Assembly: GCA_023014335.1 (NCBI GenBank)
Contig: JAECYW010000006.1
Location: forward strand, 3,348,001 to 3,412,000
Source of the DNA: Galerina marginata
Lineage: Eukaryota > Basidiomycota > Agaricomycetes > Agaricales > Galerinaceae
DNA: 64,000 bases
Direction: 5' to 3'
The position numbers and the translations under genes are program-made. Below the pieces are notes generated by a model that saw only the letters and a program-made list of their open reading frames with translations, did no database searches and was not told the DNA's origin. Numbering within the stretch: the stretch's first letter is position 1; the number at the start of each line of letters is the position of its first letter. This document shows, piece after piece, positions 46,586 through 57,360 of the stretch.

Positions 46586-47368
46586 ATGGAGCCAACGACC
46601 CCCGCAAGACGCCCCGACGCTAAACGAAAGCTCGTCGTCGTCGGAGATGGTGAGCTGCCGCGCGTCCTCGCTCAACCTCATGCGTCACAGTGTAGATGAT
46701 GGCTATCTACAGGTGGATGCGGCAAGACATGTCTGCTCATCGTGTACGCTGAAAACCGATTCCCAGAGGTGTGTTATACTTCCTAGGGATGCATTTGAAG
46801 TTTTTTTACCTTCTCTGCTAGGCATATATACCCACCGTATTCGAAAACTACGTGACTCTCGTCCAGCACGATTCCAAACTCATCGAGGTCGCTCTATGGG
46901 ACACCGCTGGACAGGAAGAATATGACCGACTACGGCCCCTCAGTTACCCAGAAAGCGACGTGATACTCATCGTCTTCTCGGTCGACTTTCCGACAAGTTT
47001 AGCCAACGTTCTGGACAAGGTACGGCGTCCGTCGTCGTCATCACCATTTAATCAGTCTGATTATTTCGCAGTGGTACCCAGAAGTATCACACTTCTGCCC
47101 ATCAACACCTTTGCTACTCATCGGCACAAAAACCGACCTACGATCCGATTCTACGACCACTCGCATGCTCTCTGCCCAAGGTCAGGTACCCGTCACTCCC
47201 GAGCAGGGTGCTGCTGTTGCCAAAGACATCGGGGCTGGGTACAGAGAATGCAGCGCGAAGACGGGAAAGGGCGTCAAGGAGGTGTTCGACACCGCACTGC
47301 GGGAGAGTTTCAGGGGCCGCTGGGGACGCGCAGTCAACCTCAAGCAGAGGAAATGCGTGGTCATGTAG
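46586..47368 (+). CDS. rho4: Rho4-type small GTPase, 204 aa
   Basis: Exons 46586-46649, 46713-46768, 46822-47019 and 47072-47368, phases closing. The G-domain is complete: P-loop GDGGCGKT (about 21-28), effector region [11 protein letters not shown], switch [31 protein letters not shown] (the G4 TKxD type) and ECSAKTG (G5). The C-terminus is KQRKCVVM, a CAAX prenylation box with a basic residue pair before it. [22 protein letters not shown] and the loop with extra residues after the TKTD motif match Rho4 better than Rho1 or Cdc42. Rho4 GTPases in fungi act in septation and polarised wall growth. Naming is by pattern only. Confidence 0.9.
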
Positions 47369-47954
47369 AGACAGTCGTGGCGGACATTCCTCGTGTTGGA
47401 TCTTATGGTCCGAGAGAAAGACTTCAGCTTTGCTTTCGTTCGTCTCTTCCCCTCTTTTATTCTTTGTTTTGGATTATCACTGCTGCTTCGTATCCATTGT
47501 TGTAATTTAAGTATTCATTCCAGACGTTAACGCTGGCAGGCCACGTTTTTGTTCTTCGTAGGCAGATTTCAACAGACTGGCCCTCCCTTTATCTCCCTGC
47601 TTTGGACTTTTGCCTTTTGTTCGGCCTATCTAGCTCCACCATGCTCCTTCGGTGCTTCATCTCGTCTTTCCACCTTGTACACACGCCCTCATATCATCGC
47701 ACGTACATATATCATTATAGCAAATCCGAAATTACTCTCGACGTCCTAATCGGCGTACTCCTTAACGGTTGCCTAAATGTATCATCGTCACAAGAAAAAC
47801 TTCATATCACGATCACACTAGCCACCTTAATGTGGGCAGGTATTGCACTTCATGTTCTTCAGGGCAGAGCCATCGGTCACTGCAAATGAGCCAGCTTCGA
47901 TCGCAGGAGATTTTCAGAAGTGATTACATTACAAGTTGTACAAGAAAACATATA
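47369..47954. other. Intergenic between convergent genes
   Basis: 3' flanks of the Rho4 gene and the G-domain GTPase. T-rich, no coding frame supported. Confidence 0.5.
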
Positions 47955-50003
47955 CTACGTTCGCACCGGCTCCGTGTCTCTCAGCGCGTCCACAGCCATC
48001 CAAGACTCATCAGCAACCTCGTCCCTCATCTCCCACTGTTCAGGCTTCACACTGTGCTCCTCGATTATATCGGCAATCTTGTTGATGACCTCGTTAGCAC
48101 CCAGGTGACCGAACGTGCTCCAGCCGTCCGCCCAAGCTCTGATGCTGGCGTGGACAGGCGCCTTTCGAGTCTTGTATATCCGGAGTGCTCGATTAACGAG
48201 CCCGATTTTCATGGGTTTCTGACCACCAGCTAGAACGAGATAGAACAGTGTGTCCATCGTGAGTGTGAGGTCGACGAGGAACCCCATCAGACAACGGACA
48301 GAGCTTTTCCTGGTATCAACGTGATTGTCAGCCGGGCAGCGTATGGCGAAGGAATGGAAAGCACTGACGTCTTCCTGTACGTCCCTCGTACCCATTCCGC
48401 AAACAGAACGACTACTGCAGTCGGCCCAGTGATGATGATGGAGGCTGGGTTCTCAATGACTGATTTCACGGCCACCTGGGTCAAAGGATAGTTGTCTCTG
48501 ACAACGAACAGGCTCAGAATGAGCACGGGGTGGCAACAAACAATGAATACCTGTTCTCGTCAGATAGGTCCTCCACCAGCACCGATAATAACGCAATAAA
48601 CTCTGGAGTTTTAAGATGCTAACGATCGGTGAAGAATGAGCAACAGTCTTTGCGCCAGGCAGGAATTGTGACGCACATCTTTGGGATCGTCCATGTTCCA
48701 CACATTGACAATGTCTTTTTGCAAAACGTCCAGTAATCTTCTCATAGTGAAGCCAAGAAAGATGTCGGAGAAGAGGCCGTGCCAATACTCTGTTGAAAGG
48801 CTCAGAATAACGATCGAATCAGACCCATTGGAGTCCTACTTTTCCTTCCGATGCTGGTCGTGAATGAGAAGGCATCAGGACCTACAACGCAAGAAGAGAG
48901 TGGGTCACTTTACCGAATGGATGCTTTGATGGATGCTTTGGCGTTGGATCGTTGTGCGATAGCCATTCCGATCCAGACCTTCTCTATCTCGGCCAATCTA
49001 AGTGCAAGGTCGACCAACTCTGTGATCGTCTTCTTGAACCGTTGCTCGCGTGCATCTAATTAACAGTATATCGGAACTCGAGTTTCGAGAGCTAAAGAGC
49101 GTACCCACTTGAGGTCGCAATCCATGGATATTCCGGGCAATTAGAAGGCGTAAGTGCCCGTAAGGGTTCGATACAAAGCCTCTGCACAGCCTCGTTAACG
49201 AGAATGTCGACCTTTGCTTCAAATTCCTCGTCGTCCATCTCCTCATCTTGCCGTTCCAGTTCCTCCTCAAGTTTTTTCTCCTGGGTCTCGCGAAGTATAT
49301 CAATTTTAGTGAAAACCACAATGATCGGAACTGAAGGCGTGAAATCAGATAAGAAAGAAGAAAGGATAGCAGACGAACCAGTTCCCTGGCATTCTTTCAA
49401 AATCCGTTCCACGCCCCTCTCAAAAGCTCGAGCGCCTGCAAACGGTATTTCGGCGCAGACCCTAATGCAATAATGTGAGAAGTGAGAAGTGAAACGAAGG
49501 TCACTTTGCTTGATCTAACCAGATCGCGTGTAATCGGTCACTAAGCGCCGGCATCTTGGATCGACGTTCGATAAAGTCGAAAACCTTCTGTAAGTTTGTT
49601 GCCTCCCCTGCCTCGAATCCTCTGGAGTCGTGTATGACGATACGATCATTTTCCGGGAAGGTGAGCGGTTGATCGATGTCGTGTTCTCCAGGAGTCCTGT
49701 GCGACACAGGCTTGGTGAAAGATAAGAATATAGATGGGGTCAGAGGACAAAGCGCTCACCGTTGCATCCACGCCAAACACGGCGTTGATCAATGCAGACT
49801 TTCCTGCCCCAGACTTGTGGTTTCGGTTAGCGATATCCTGGAAATATCGAATGTACATCACATACTTTGCCCACTACCAAAATACGAAGGCTTCAAAGTG
49901 AAAAGATTAAATAAAGGAGAGGAGAATTGTGGATATGAGCTTACGGGGGGCATTCTTGGCTCAGGATATCGGTATAGGGCACAAGTACGTCTTCACCAGA
50001 CAT
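47955..50003 (-). CDS. Fungal G-domain (MMR_HSR1-like) GTPase, 480 aa
   Basis: Twelve exons (49945-50003, 49866-49890, 49760-49813, 49520-49710, 49379-49461, 49109-49330, 48914-49055, 48840-48853, 48677-48789, 48551-48618, 48381-48497, 47955-48309), all phases closing. The P-loop GKSGAGKS is at residues 27-34 (PLRILVVGKSGAGKSALIN). Switch and later motifs: HRTPGEHDI, HDSRGFEAG (G3), LHAIW and VFTKIDIL (G4). A charged helix rich in Glu and Asp follows. The C-terminal half has IGRKKYWHGL, hydrophobic segments and VRCLMGFLVDLTLTMDTLF. This mushroom-expanded family has no defined role. The IGRK part is encoded by a 14-nt exon and part of the P-loop by a 25-nt exon. It is divergent from a relative at 50309. 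Confidence 0.88.
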
Positions 50004-50308
50004 GGCTGTCGTGTAGAAGGATGGAAAACATGTTGACAGCGGGCGGCTTTATGTGGACAGCCTTACGCAGAGACATCCGCATATAAATATCGAGGAAGCC
50101 CTGGGACCTGCCAGAGAATGAGCTGAACATGGGAACTGGGGGAGAGGCTGACTGGAAGAAGGGAAACAACCAGGGGCATTCTTAAAATAAGTCCGTGTTG
50201 AGACGCGTGACGAAGCGCCGTCGACATCGGGGCTGCTACATTCATGAATAAGTGAGGCTTGTTTCCATCGTTGATCACTAAAACCCTCCTTCAGTTTTTC
50301 TACCGTCG
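50004..50308. promoter_or_regulatory. Shared promoter region of two divergent G-domain genes
   Basis: A 305-base gap between divergent start codons of related genes. No TATA box or repeated operator is obvious. Confidence 0.4.
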
Positions 50309-51443
50309 ATGGCTTCTAAGACCGACACACCTTTCAGCGATGAGAGCTTGGACGAGAGCTTGGCCGAGAGCAACTTGAAGTTCTGGAAGAGACGAGATTT
50401 GAAATTCCGGGTCCTTATCTTGGGCCGCGCAAATGCAGGAAAGACAACGATCCTCGAGAGACTCGCCGGCGCTTCCATAAACGAAGCAGAGGTCAGACGG
50501 GGAGGCGAGTTGTTGGCCGGCCATGTACGTTATGTTTGAATGCTTGCGATTCTTAGGTCTGATCGAGTTGATCTGTAGGTGATTGAAGGCCAGAGCGATG
50601 TGCGTTTCTCGCAACGTTGTTTTTACTGGGTGCTCACTTGTCTGCTTCACTGGTAGCGTGGGTTACACAATATAAAGGATGAGATCCACTTCCACTCCCT
50701 ACCTGGATTTGTCTTTCACGATTCGCGCGGTTTCGAAGCTGGCTCCTTCGACGAGCTTTCCACAGTACAGCAATTTGTGGAGGATCATTTATCAGAAGTG
50801 AGCAGTCTTAGGAAGCAGCTTCATGCTATATGGTATGGATATGCTTGCTGTGTTCTCCAAGTTTAGATCTCTCATGCATTCATTCTTCAGGATATGCCTC
50901 CCGCTTGATGACCCTCGCGAGCTCCTTGAGACTGAAAAAGGATTTTTTGGCTTGTTGAAGGGACACAGTAAGCAAATGAACTATAATTAGTCTTAATCTT
51001 GACAGTTCCATAGCTCCACTTGTTGTCATCTTTACAAAGCGTGATGGAGCAGTTGGGAAAGCCACACGGTCCATTGTGGACCAGTTAAGCTTACCAGGTG
51101 GCACTCTCAGCCGATCAATTAAGAAGGATGCACGTGCCAAAGCTGAGATTCAAGTTGAACAACATGTGAAGGAACATGAGGAAGAGCTAAAACAGCTGAG
51201 CCAGAGTAACTCATGCATGGTGTTTCTCACAACTGCTGGTATGATTGTCTGTCTGAGTCCTGTTCAGAATTGATTTGACTACATTCAGACATGCAACAAC
51301 CCACAGCTCAGTCAACAGAAGCATGTATGAACTTGATTAAGGCAACAGAGAAGAGTTTGACAGGACCTAGAATCAAAACATTACTGTCTGTTGTATGGGG
51401 CCGTAATATTTCAAGTACTGGATATTGGTGTTTTTATTGGTGA
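50309..51443 (+). CDS. G-domain GTPase, N-terminal part (289 aa to the first stop)
   Basis: Exons 50309-50524, 50579-50599, 50657-50832, 50891-50967, 51014-51238 and 51289-51443. The P-loop GRANAGKTT is at residues 39-47. It continues with GLHNIKDEIHFHSLPGFVF, HDSRGFEAG (G3), QLHAIW, PLVVIFTKRDG (G4), VFLTTAG and TLLSVVWGRN. Exon 2 is 21 nt. The gene belongs to the same family as its divergent neighbour, but in the GRANAGKTT subgroup. A stop follows TGYWCFYW at 51443, unless a GTGAGT donor two bases earlier is used. Relatives are longer, and in-phase downstream exons (53639-53698, 53879-54124) look like the missing C-terminus, so the full gene probably spans the intron-like array to 54124. 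Confidence 0.75.
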
Positions 51444-51639
51444 GTAAATTTCTATCAAAAAAAGGATCCCAATAAGATTCTAACCACTATGTAGGATATT
51501 AAAAGGGAATAGTGGTAATCAATTGCAATAGCCACCGTATCAAAAGGACTGATCTTGAGCATATTTAGACCAAAGCAGCAAGTTGGGCTCAAACACACCT
51601 GATGTAAATTATATGATCAAAATGGTGGTTGTTTATATG

Positions 51640-53638
51640 GTAAGTAAAAATTGCTAGAGTGTGAAGAAAACTAAAAACAACTATTACTTTTATTTCTTCA
51701 GATGGTAAGCTTATTAACACTCAAGGCTATCAGCTGATCTCTTCTTGGTTGTTGTTCCACAGAATGTGAGTCTGCATATTATTTATCTGGCTTGTCTATC
51801 TGCTAATCTTTTCTTGCCTGTTATTCTGCAGAATGTCAGTCTGTGTATTATTTATCTGGCTTGTCTATCTGATCTTTTCTTGATTATTGTTTTGCAGTAT
51901 GTGAGTCTGCATATTATTTATCTGGCTTGTCTATCTGCTGATCATTTCTTGGTTGTTATTCTGCAGAATGTAAGGCTGCATATTATTTATCTGGCTTGTC
52001 TATCTGATCTTTTCTTGGTTGTTGTTCTGCAGTATGTAAGTCTGCATATTATTTATCTGGCTTGTCTATCTGCTGATCTTTTCTTGCTTGTTGTTCTGCA
52101 GTCTGTAAGTCTGCATATTATTTATCTGGCTTGTCTATCTGCTGATCTTTTCTTGCTTGTTGTTCTGCAGCATGTGAGTTTGCATATTATTTATCTGGCT
52201 TGTCTATCTGCTGATCTTTTCTTCCTTGTTGTTCTGCAGAATGTGAGTCTGCATTCTATTTATCTGGCTTGTCTATCTGATCTTTTCTTGGTTGTTGTTC
52301 TGCAGCATGTGAGTCTGCATATTATTTATCTGGCTTGTCTATCTGCTGATCTTTTCTTTGTTGTTGTTCTGCAGTTTGTAAGTCTGCATATTATTTATCT
52401 GGCTTGTCTATCTGCTGATTTTTTCATGCTTGTTGTTCTGCAGCATGTAAGTCTGTATATTATTTATCTGGCTTGTCTATCTGCTGATCTTTCCTTGGTC
52501 ATTGTTCTCCAGCTTGTGAGTCTGTATAATATTTATCTGGCTTGTCTATCTGCTGAGCTTTTCTTGCTTGTTGTTCTGCAGGATGTAAGGCTGCATATCA
52601 TTTATCTGGTTTGTCTATCTGCTGATTGTTTCTTGGTTGTTGTTTTGTAGGATGTGAGTCTGCATATTATTTATCTGCCTTGCCTATCTGACCTTTTCAT
52701 GGTTGTTATTCTGCAGCTTGTGAGTCTGTATATTATTTATCTGGCTTGGCAATTTGCTGACCTTTTCTTGCTTGTTGTTCTGCAGCATGTAAGTCTGTAT
52801 ATTATTTATCTGACTTGCCTATCTGATCATTTCTTGGTTGTTATTCTGCAGCATGTAAGTCTGCATATTATTTACCTGGCTTGTCTATCTGCTGACCTTT
52901 TCTTGCTTGTTGTTCTGCAGCATGTAAGTCTGCATATTATTTATCTGGCTTGTCTATCTGCTGATCTTTTCCTTGTTGTTGTTCTGCAGTTTGTAAGTCT
53001 GCATATTATTTATCTGACTTGCCAATCTGCTGACCTTTTCTTGCTTGTTGTTCTGCAGCATGTAAGTCTGTATATTACTTATCTGCCTTGCCTATCTGAT
53101 CATTTCTTGCTTGTTGTTCTGCAGGATGTAAGGCTGCATATCATTTATCTGGCTTGTCTATCTGCTGATTGTTTCTTGCTTGTTGTTCTGCAGCATGTAA
53201 GTCTGTATATTACTTATCTGCCTTGCCTATCTGATCATTTCTTGCTTGTTGTTCTGCAGGATGTAAGGCTGCATATCATTTATCTGGCTTGTCTATCTGC
53301 TGATTGTTTCTTGCTTGTTGTTCTGCAGTCTGTAAGTCTGCATATCATTTATCTGGCTTGTCTGACATTTTCTTTGTTGCTGTTGTACAGCTTGTGGGTC
53401 TGCATATTATTTATCTGGCTTGTCTATCTGCTGATCTTTTCTTTGTTGTTGTTTTGCAGTTTGTAAGTCTGCATATTATTTATCTGGTTTGTCTGACCTT
53501 TTCCAGCTTGTGGGTCTGCATATTATTTATCTGGCTTGTCTATTTTATAATCCTTTCTTGGTTGTTATTCTACAGCATGTGAGTTCACATATTTTTCTGT
53601 TTACTAATCTTTTCTTGATTGTTGATATTGTTTGGTAG
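51640..53638 (+). repeat. Tandem array of about 30 intron-like units separated by one-codon spacers
   Basis: Repeat units begin GTAAGT, GTGAGT, GTAAGG, GTCAGT or GTGGGT and end mostly TTCTGCAG. Between each AG and the next GT there are exactly three bases, always NNT in the main array (AAT, TAT, TCT, CAT, TTT, CTT, GAT). The typical unit is 63 or 66 bp plus 3. Diverged end units (51640-51701, 51705-51762, 53579-53638) keep the same signals. Two internal units have 59 and 44 bp, which breaks the long open frame but leaves GT, AG and spacing intact. A pyrimidine-rich stretch and a CTGAT or CTGAC box sit before each AG, as in introns. Read through, the array encodes a 23-residue hydrophobic repeat (VSLHIIYLACLSADLFLLVV type), which is probably not a protein. 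Confidence 0.8.
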
Positions 53639-54124
53639 GATCCCCACGTGGATCATCTGAAAACTAGTCTTGGTTTACTTTTTCATATGTTTCCAATGGT
53701 ATTTATACTTTACTTCAACTATTTCCTTCAATGTAACAACTCACTTTAAGGCCCTCAATAATGTTGAAGCTTTATCATTTATTGCTTGCATGTATTCTGC
53801 TCCTTACCTTCATATATGCACTTATCTACATTTGCAGTATTGATAATATTGATGCATGCTGTTCATATGCAAGTGCAGACATCTAGGTTTCAATCCACTG
53901 AACTATGGACCATAGCCATTTCCTCTTTTCTTGAACACAAACAGGACCTCATACACAAACTACTATCTACTATCGTCTCACAGATGGCAGAAATTGCACA
54001 AGAGATTAAACATAGAAATGTTCTCACAAAGTACTCTATAGGTGGTACATGGAGGTTTTCCCACAAGGAAGCAGAAACATTTGCAACAAAGCTTATGAAA
54101 TGTATTGATGATACTTTAATATAG
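53639..54124 (+). CDS. Probable C-terminal exons of the G-domain gene
   Basis: Exon 53639-53698 (20 codons, DPHVDHLKTSLGLLFHMFPM) starts after the AG of the last array unit and ends before a GTATTT donor. Exon 53879-54124 (TSRFQSTELWTIAISSFLEH onward) starts after GTGCAG and ends with a stop. Both are phase 0, as are the array introns, so they can be joined without frame change. The content is helical and soluble, without a named domain. Assignment to the gene at 50309 is inferred from strand, phase and distance. They could instead belong to a separate small gene. Confidence 0.5.
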
Positions 54125-54335
54125 TTGCTCTGTCTATTTCTACAATTTCTAATTATATCAATCACATACCCCAAACAATGGGTGCACAACAGAATATTTT
54201 AATATTAAATATGGTAAAAATAGTCCAAATATTTTTACCATTTTTTTTGTGCAAGATGTGTTTCTACTCTCTGTAGTATTTGATTAAACCCTTTTTTACT
54301 GACTGCGGAATCAATCCCCAAATTTAAGTACTGAG
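54125..54335. other. AT-rich, no gene recognised
   Basis: Start of a long AT-rich stretch with no supported coding frame. Confidence 0.4.
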
Positions 54336-54520
54336 TAGTCTTTGGAAGTCTGGTCTTGAAACCACAAAAAGACCAGTGATCAGACCAGATCAGACTGCAA
54401 AAGACCAGACCACCTGGTCTGGTCTTTGGTTTTTGAGATGTTGAGACCACAAAAAGACCAGTCTTTGCTAACTGGTTACATTTGCTAAGACTGGTCTTTT
54501 TTAGCCTTAATTATACCCTT
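54336..54520. repeat. Related but partial copy of the hAT-type MITE
   Basis: TAGTCTTTGGAAGTCTGGTC at the left resembles the terminal repeat of the element at 55842. The following bases share its AAAGACCAG and CTGGTCTTT blocks in both orientations. No matching right end or target duplication was found. Confidence 0.5.
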
Positions 54521-55833
54521 CAAAACAGATCTAAGACCAAGTAATTTAGTCAAATATTGGCTGAGATATTGTAAAAATACAATAAAATTAGTAAAAAATG
54601 GTAGATCTATCATATTATTTTTATAATTCTGTCAATTCTGACACTATCTACATGTAACAGCCACGGGTAGTGATCCCTTTAGCTTGTAAGTACAGTACTT
54701 GTTCACGTCTCATCAACTTTCCATATCTTTGTTTACTTTGATCAATTCCTTTTTCAATGACATTTACAATTCATTTCTGCTTGTAAAACCCATAGGCTAG
54801 TTGATAAGATTAGATAGCTTAGTCAGCTTACCTATTATGACACGCCTCAAGGCAATATATCTTTTTACCCCTCAATGAACTTGGCTAGTGTGGGCCAGTG
54901 CATTCACATGGCATGAATAAGTCCATGTCACTATGCTATTCAAATTGAGGTCTACAAACATAACAAACATATCACAGCTGTAAATTTTTTTATTAAATGG
55001 TACATACAACAGAACACAATACAGGGTTTGATAACGATAATGTGGTCGGGAAGGAGGGGCTTCACCTGTCTTGTCAGATGGCATCAAGCAGGGTTTGCGC
55101 AATTAACAAAGAGGTGGGAACTGGTTGTGTTGGTAGAGTTTGGATGCTGAAGTCAGTATTTTTGTGCAATAAGCATGTGCAGTCAAGGCTGTGACCCTTT
55201 GTGGGTGGCAATCATGAGTAGTGCAGCCGGCTGTTGCTGCTGGACGCTGTTTGAATAATGAATGTTGGGTTGGACACAGTTGGAATTGGTGGGTCAGTAA
55301 TTTTCTTCAAGATATAAACAAGGGGATGAGCAATGCCATCAGCCAAATGTTACGCACATTGCAGTTTCCAACCTTGTTGCTTGTGTTCTGGGGCAATAGT
55401 CTGGTCCTCTCAGTGTTGTCCTGTGTCTTCAACTGCCAAAAAATGCAGTCAGTGTGATTCAAAGCATTTCTATCAAGCTGACACAAGGCTTGAGCCTGGG
55501 GCATCGGTTTTTAGGTGAAAAGAGGAGCAGTGGTTAGCAGCATTAACTGAGGTGTCGGGACAAGTTAACGACATATTTACCATTTGTAGAGAGCTTGGGG
55601 AACAGACTTCATGCGAGCATTGTTTTCCCTGAATTTCACCAGCTCAGTAGCACACTGAGTTTATGGCTTGCCATGTAGCTGTACCCACATCACTTCACCC
55701 TAGTTCCTCATCCTTGTTGAATGGTTGAAGCGTCCATTCTTGGTGTTTTCTTCCTGACAGATGCATGAATAAGCTAATTTGAAGTTGAAGTCATCAGTGC
55801 AAAGCTGATATATGCACAATTTTGAAGACTGCG
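54521..55833. other. AT-rich, no gene recognised
   Basis: About 1.3 kb without motifs, splice structure or clear repeats. It could be old transposon sequence. Confidence 0.4.
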
Positions 55834-55841
55834 CCAGAGAT

Positions 55842-56443
55842 TAGTGTTTGGAAGTCCAGTTGCAAGACTGCAAAAAGACCAAGACTGGACCGGAACCAGA
55901 CTGATAAAGACCGGAAATTCACAAGACTGACAAAGACTGCAACTGCGGTCTGGTCTTCGGTCTTTGTCAAAGTCAGAATTTTCAAGACCGACCAAAAACC
56001 GGTTTCAACTGGTCTCAACTGGTCTTTCCTCTCGAAATTTTACACAAAAATACATACATCTAAGAGCTTTCAAATGATCAAAAATTCATAATTTTAGAGT
56101 AAGAACTGTTTTAATAGAAAAAATGTATCAGATTCAATTCACAGCTGTAGTTATGTCAATAGACATGGTATTCTATGTAATTACTCTCACAGATTATGAG
56201 ATTGTAAAGTTTATACTAAGTTTCTTTGATTATCGACTGAAATTCTAGAAAACAGTACAATGGTTTGAAAGACCGGTTCTGACCAGTTAAAAGACCACCA
56301 AAAACCGACCAAGACTGCTCTAAACCGGTCCTGGTCAGTCTTGTGCAGTCTTTTGCAGTCTGTGAACTGCAAAAGACCGGTCTCAGTCTCGGTCTTTGGA
56401 TTTCAGACCCAAAGACCAGACTGGACCGGACTTCCAATCACTA
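55842..56443. mobile_element. hAT-type MITE, 602 bp, with 8-bp target duplication
   Basis: The left end is TAGTGTTTGGAAGTCCAGTT and the right end, reverse complemented, is TAGTGATTGGAAGTCCGGTC. Flanking the element is CCAGAGAT on both sides (55834-55841 and 56444-56451), an exact 8-bp duplication. An 8-bp duplication and TAGTG ends are the marks of the hAT superfamily. Subterminal parts are packed with AAAGACC and GGTCTT blocks in both orientations. There is no transposase inside. The hAT gene at 57629 could be a helper, but its ends (TAGTGATGTGCCGAC) differ after the first few bases. Confidence 0.85.
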
Positions 56444-56451
56444 CCAGAGAT

Positions 56452-57360
56452 CAGGTGAGAGTCAGTATCACTGGGCGTGCATATTTAGGTAGAGAATCAA
56501 CCAAGAACTTCTGACAATGTTGGAACAAAGCCCAAAGGCTTATGTAATACCATCACAGAACTTACCAGCGTCTTAAATGTTCCTCTTGTCAAAATTTGGC
56601 TTGGGCTGGAGATTATATAGATGAGTCCTCCTTCGTCAGACTTGTAATCTTCAGTAAGATTTATTGAGTTCTCATACTAAGAGTAGCTTTACAGTATTCC
56701 ATCTTGGGCTTCCCAAGATTTGAACCAGCCACAATCAATCACCTTCCTGACCAAAGAGCTATTCTGTTATCTCTTCACTCTCTTGGGTCTCACACCTCAG
56801 TTTGCAGCTCATTCCTTGAGTTCTCCCTTATAAGTTGACGGTGCCCTTGAGCCAGGCCCTCACAAAGGTGGACACTGTGGGAAACTCAAGTTCTTTAGCT
56901 GGCCAACAATCCTTGAGCTTCATGACAACTCTAATTCCTACTGATCTTGTCAATCTCTTATTCAATCAAGCTGGATTCTGTTCCGGACAATCAAACTTGA
57001 CAGGCAGGGGTATTTAGGTTGAGTTCTCTGAAATCCCTGGATACTCCAAACAGATCTTCAATGACAACTCCATGTTCTAGGTTGAAACTGCCTCTACTGC
57101 CTCTGCCTTCCTGCTATTGAAAATCTGCTTTGAACCCTTTCAAAAGTATGGAGTCTTTGGTTCAAAGACTGGAGGAGAAGCTACAAAAATGAACATTAGC
57201 AACAATTGTAATCCCACAGAGATTCTAGTATCAGGACAAAGTGTGGGCAAGGCAACCAAGGGGGTGTCAGTAAAAAAATACATGACATAGGGTCGGTTAG
57301 TTAGTCCAGGCCAAGAGGCCCTTAAAAAAAAAAGTTTTGAGGCAATACTTTGAGGCAAAA
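56452..57360. other. AT-rich, no gene recognised
   Basis: No supported coding frame or RNA gene between the MITE and the hAT element. Confidence 0.4.

Noticed and set aside
46502..46681. N-terminal extension of GPI1 to the ATG at 46681
   Set aside because: It would run antisense through exon 1 of the Rho4 gene, and the added residues match nothing in GPI1 proteins.
51745..53466. Long open frames encoding a 23-residue hydrophobic repeat protein
   Set aside because: They are by-products of an array whose units are multiples of three. Two units break the frame while splice signals persist, and one stop is formed by an acceptor AG.
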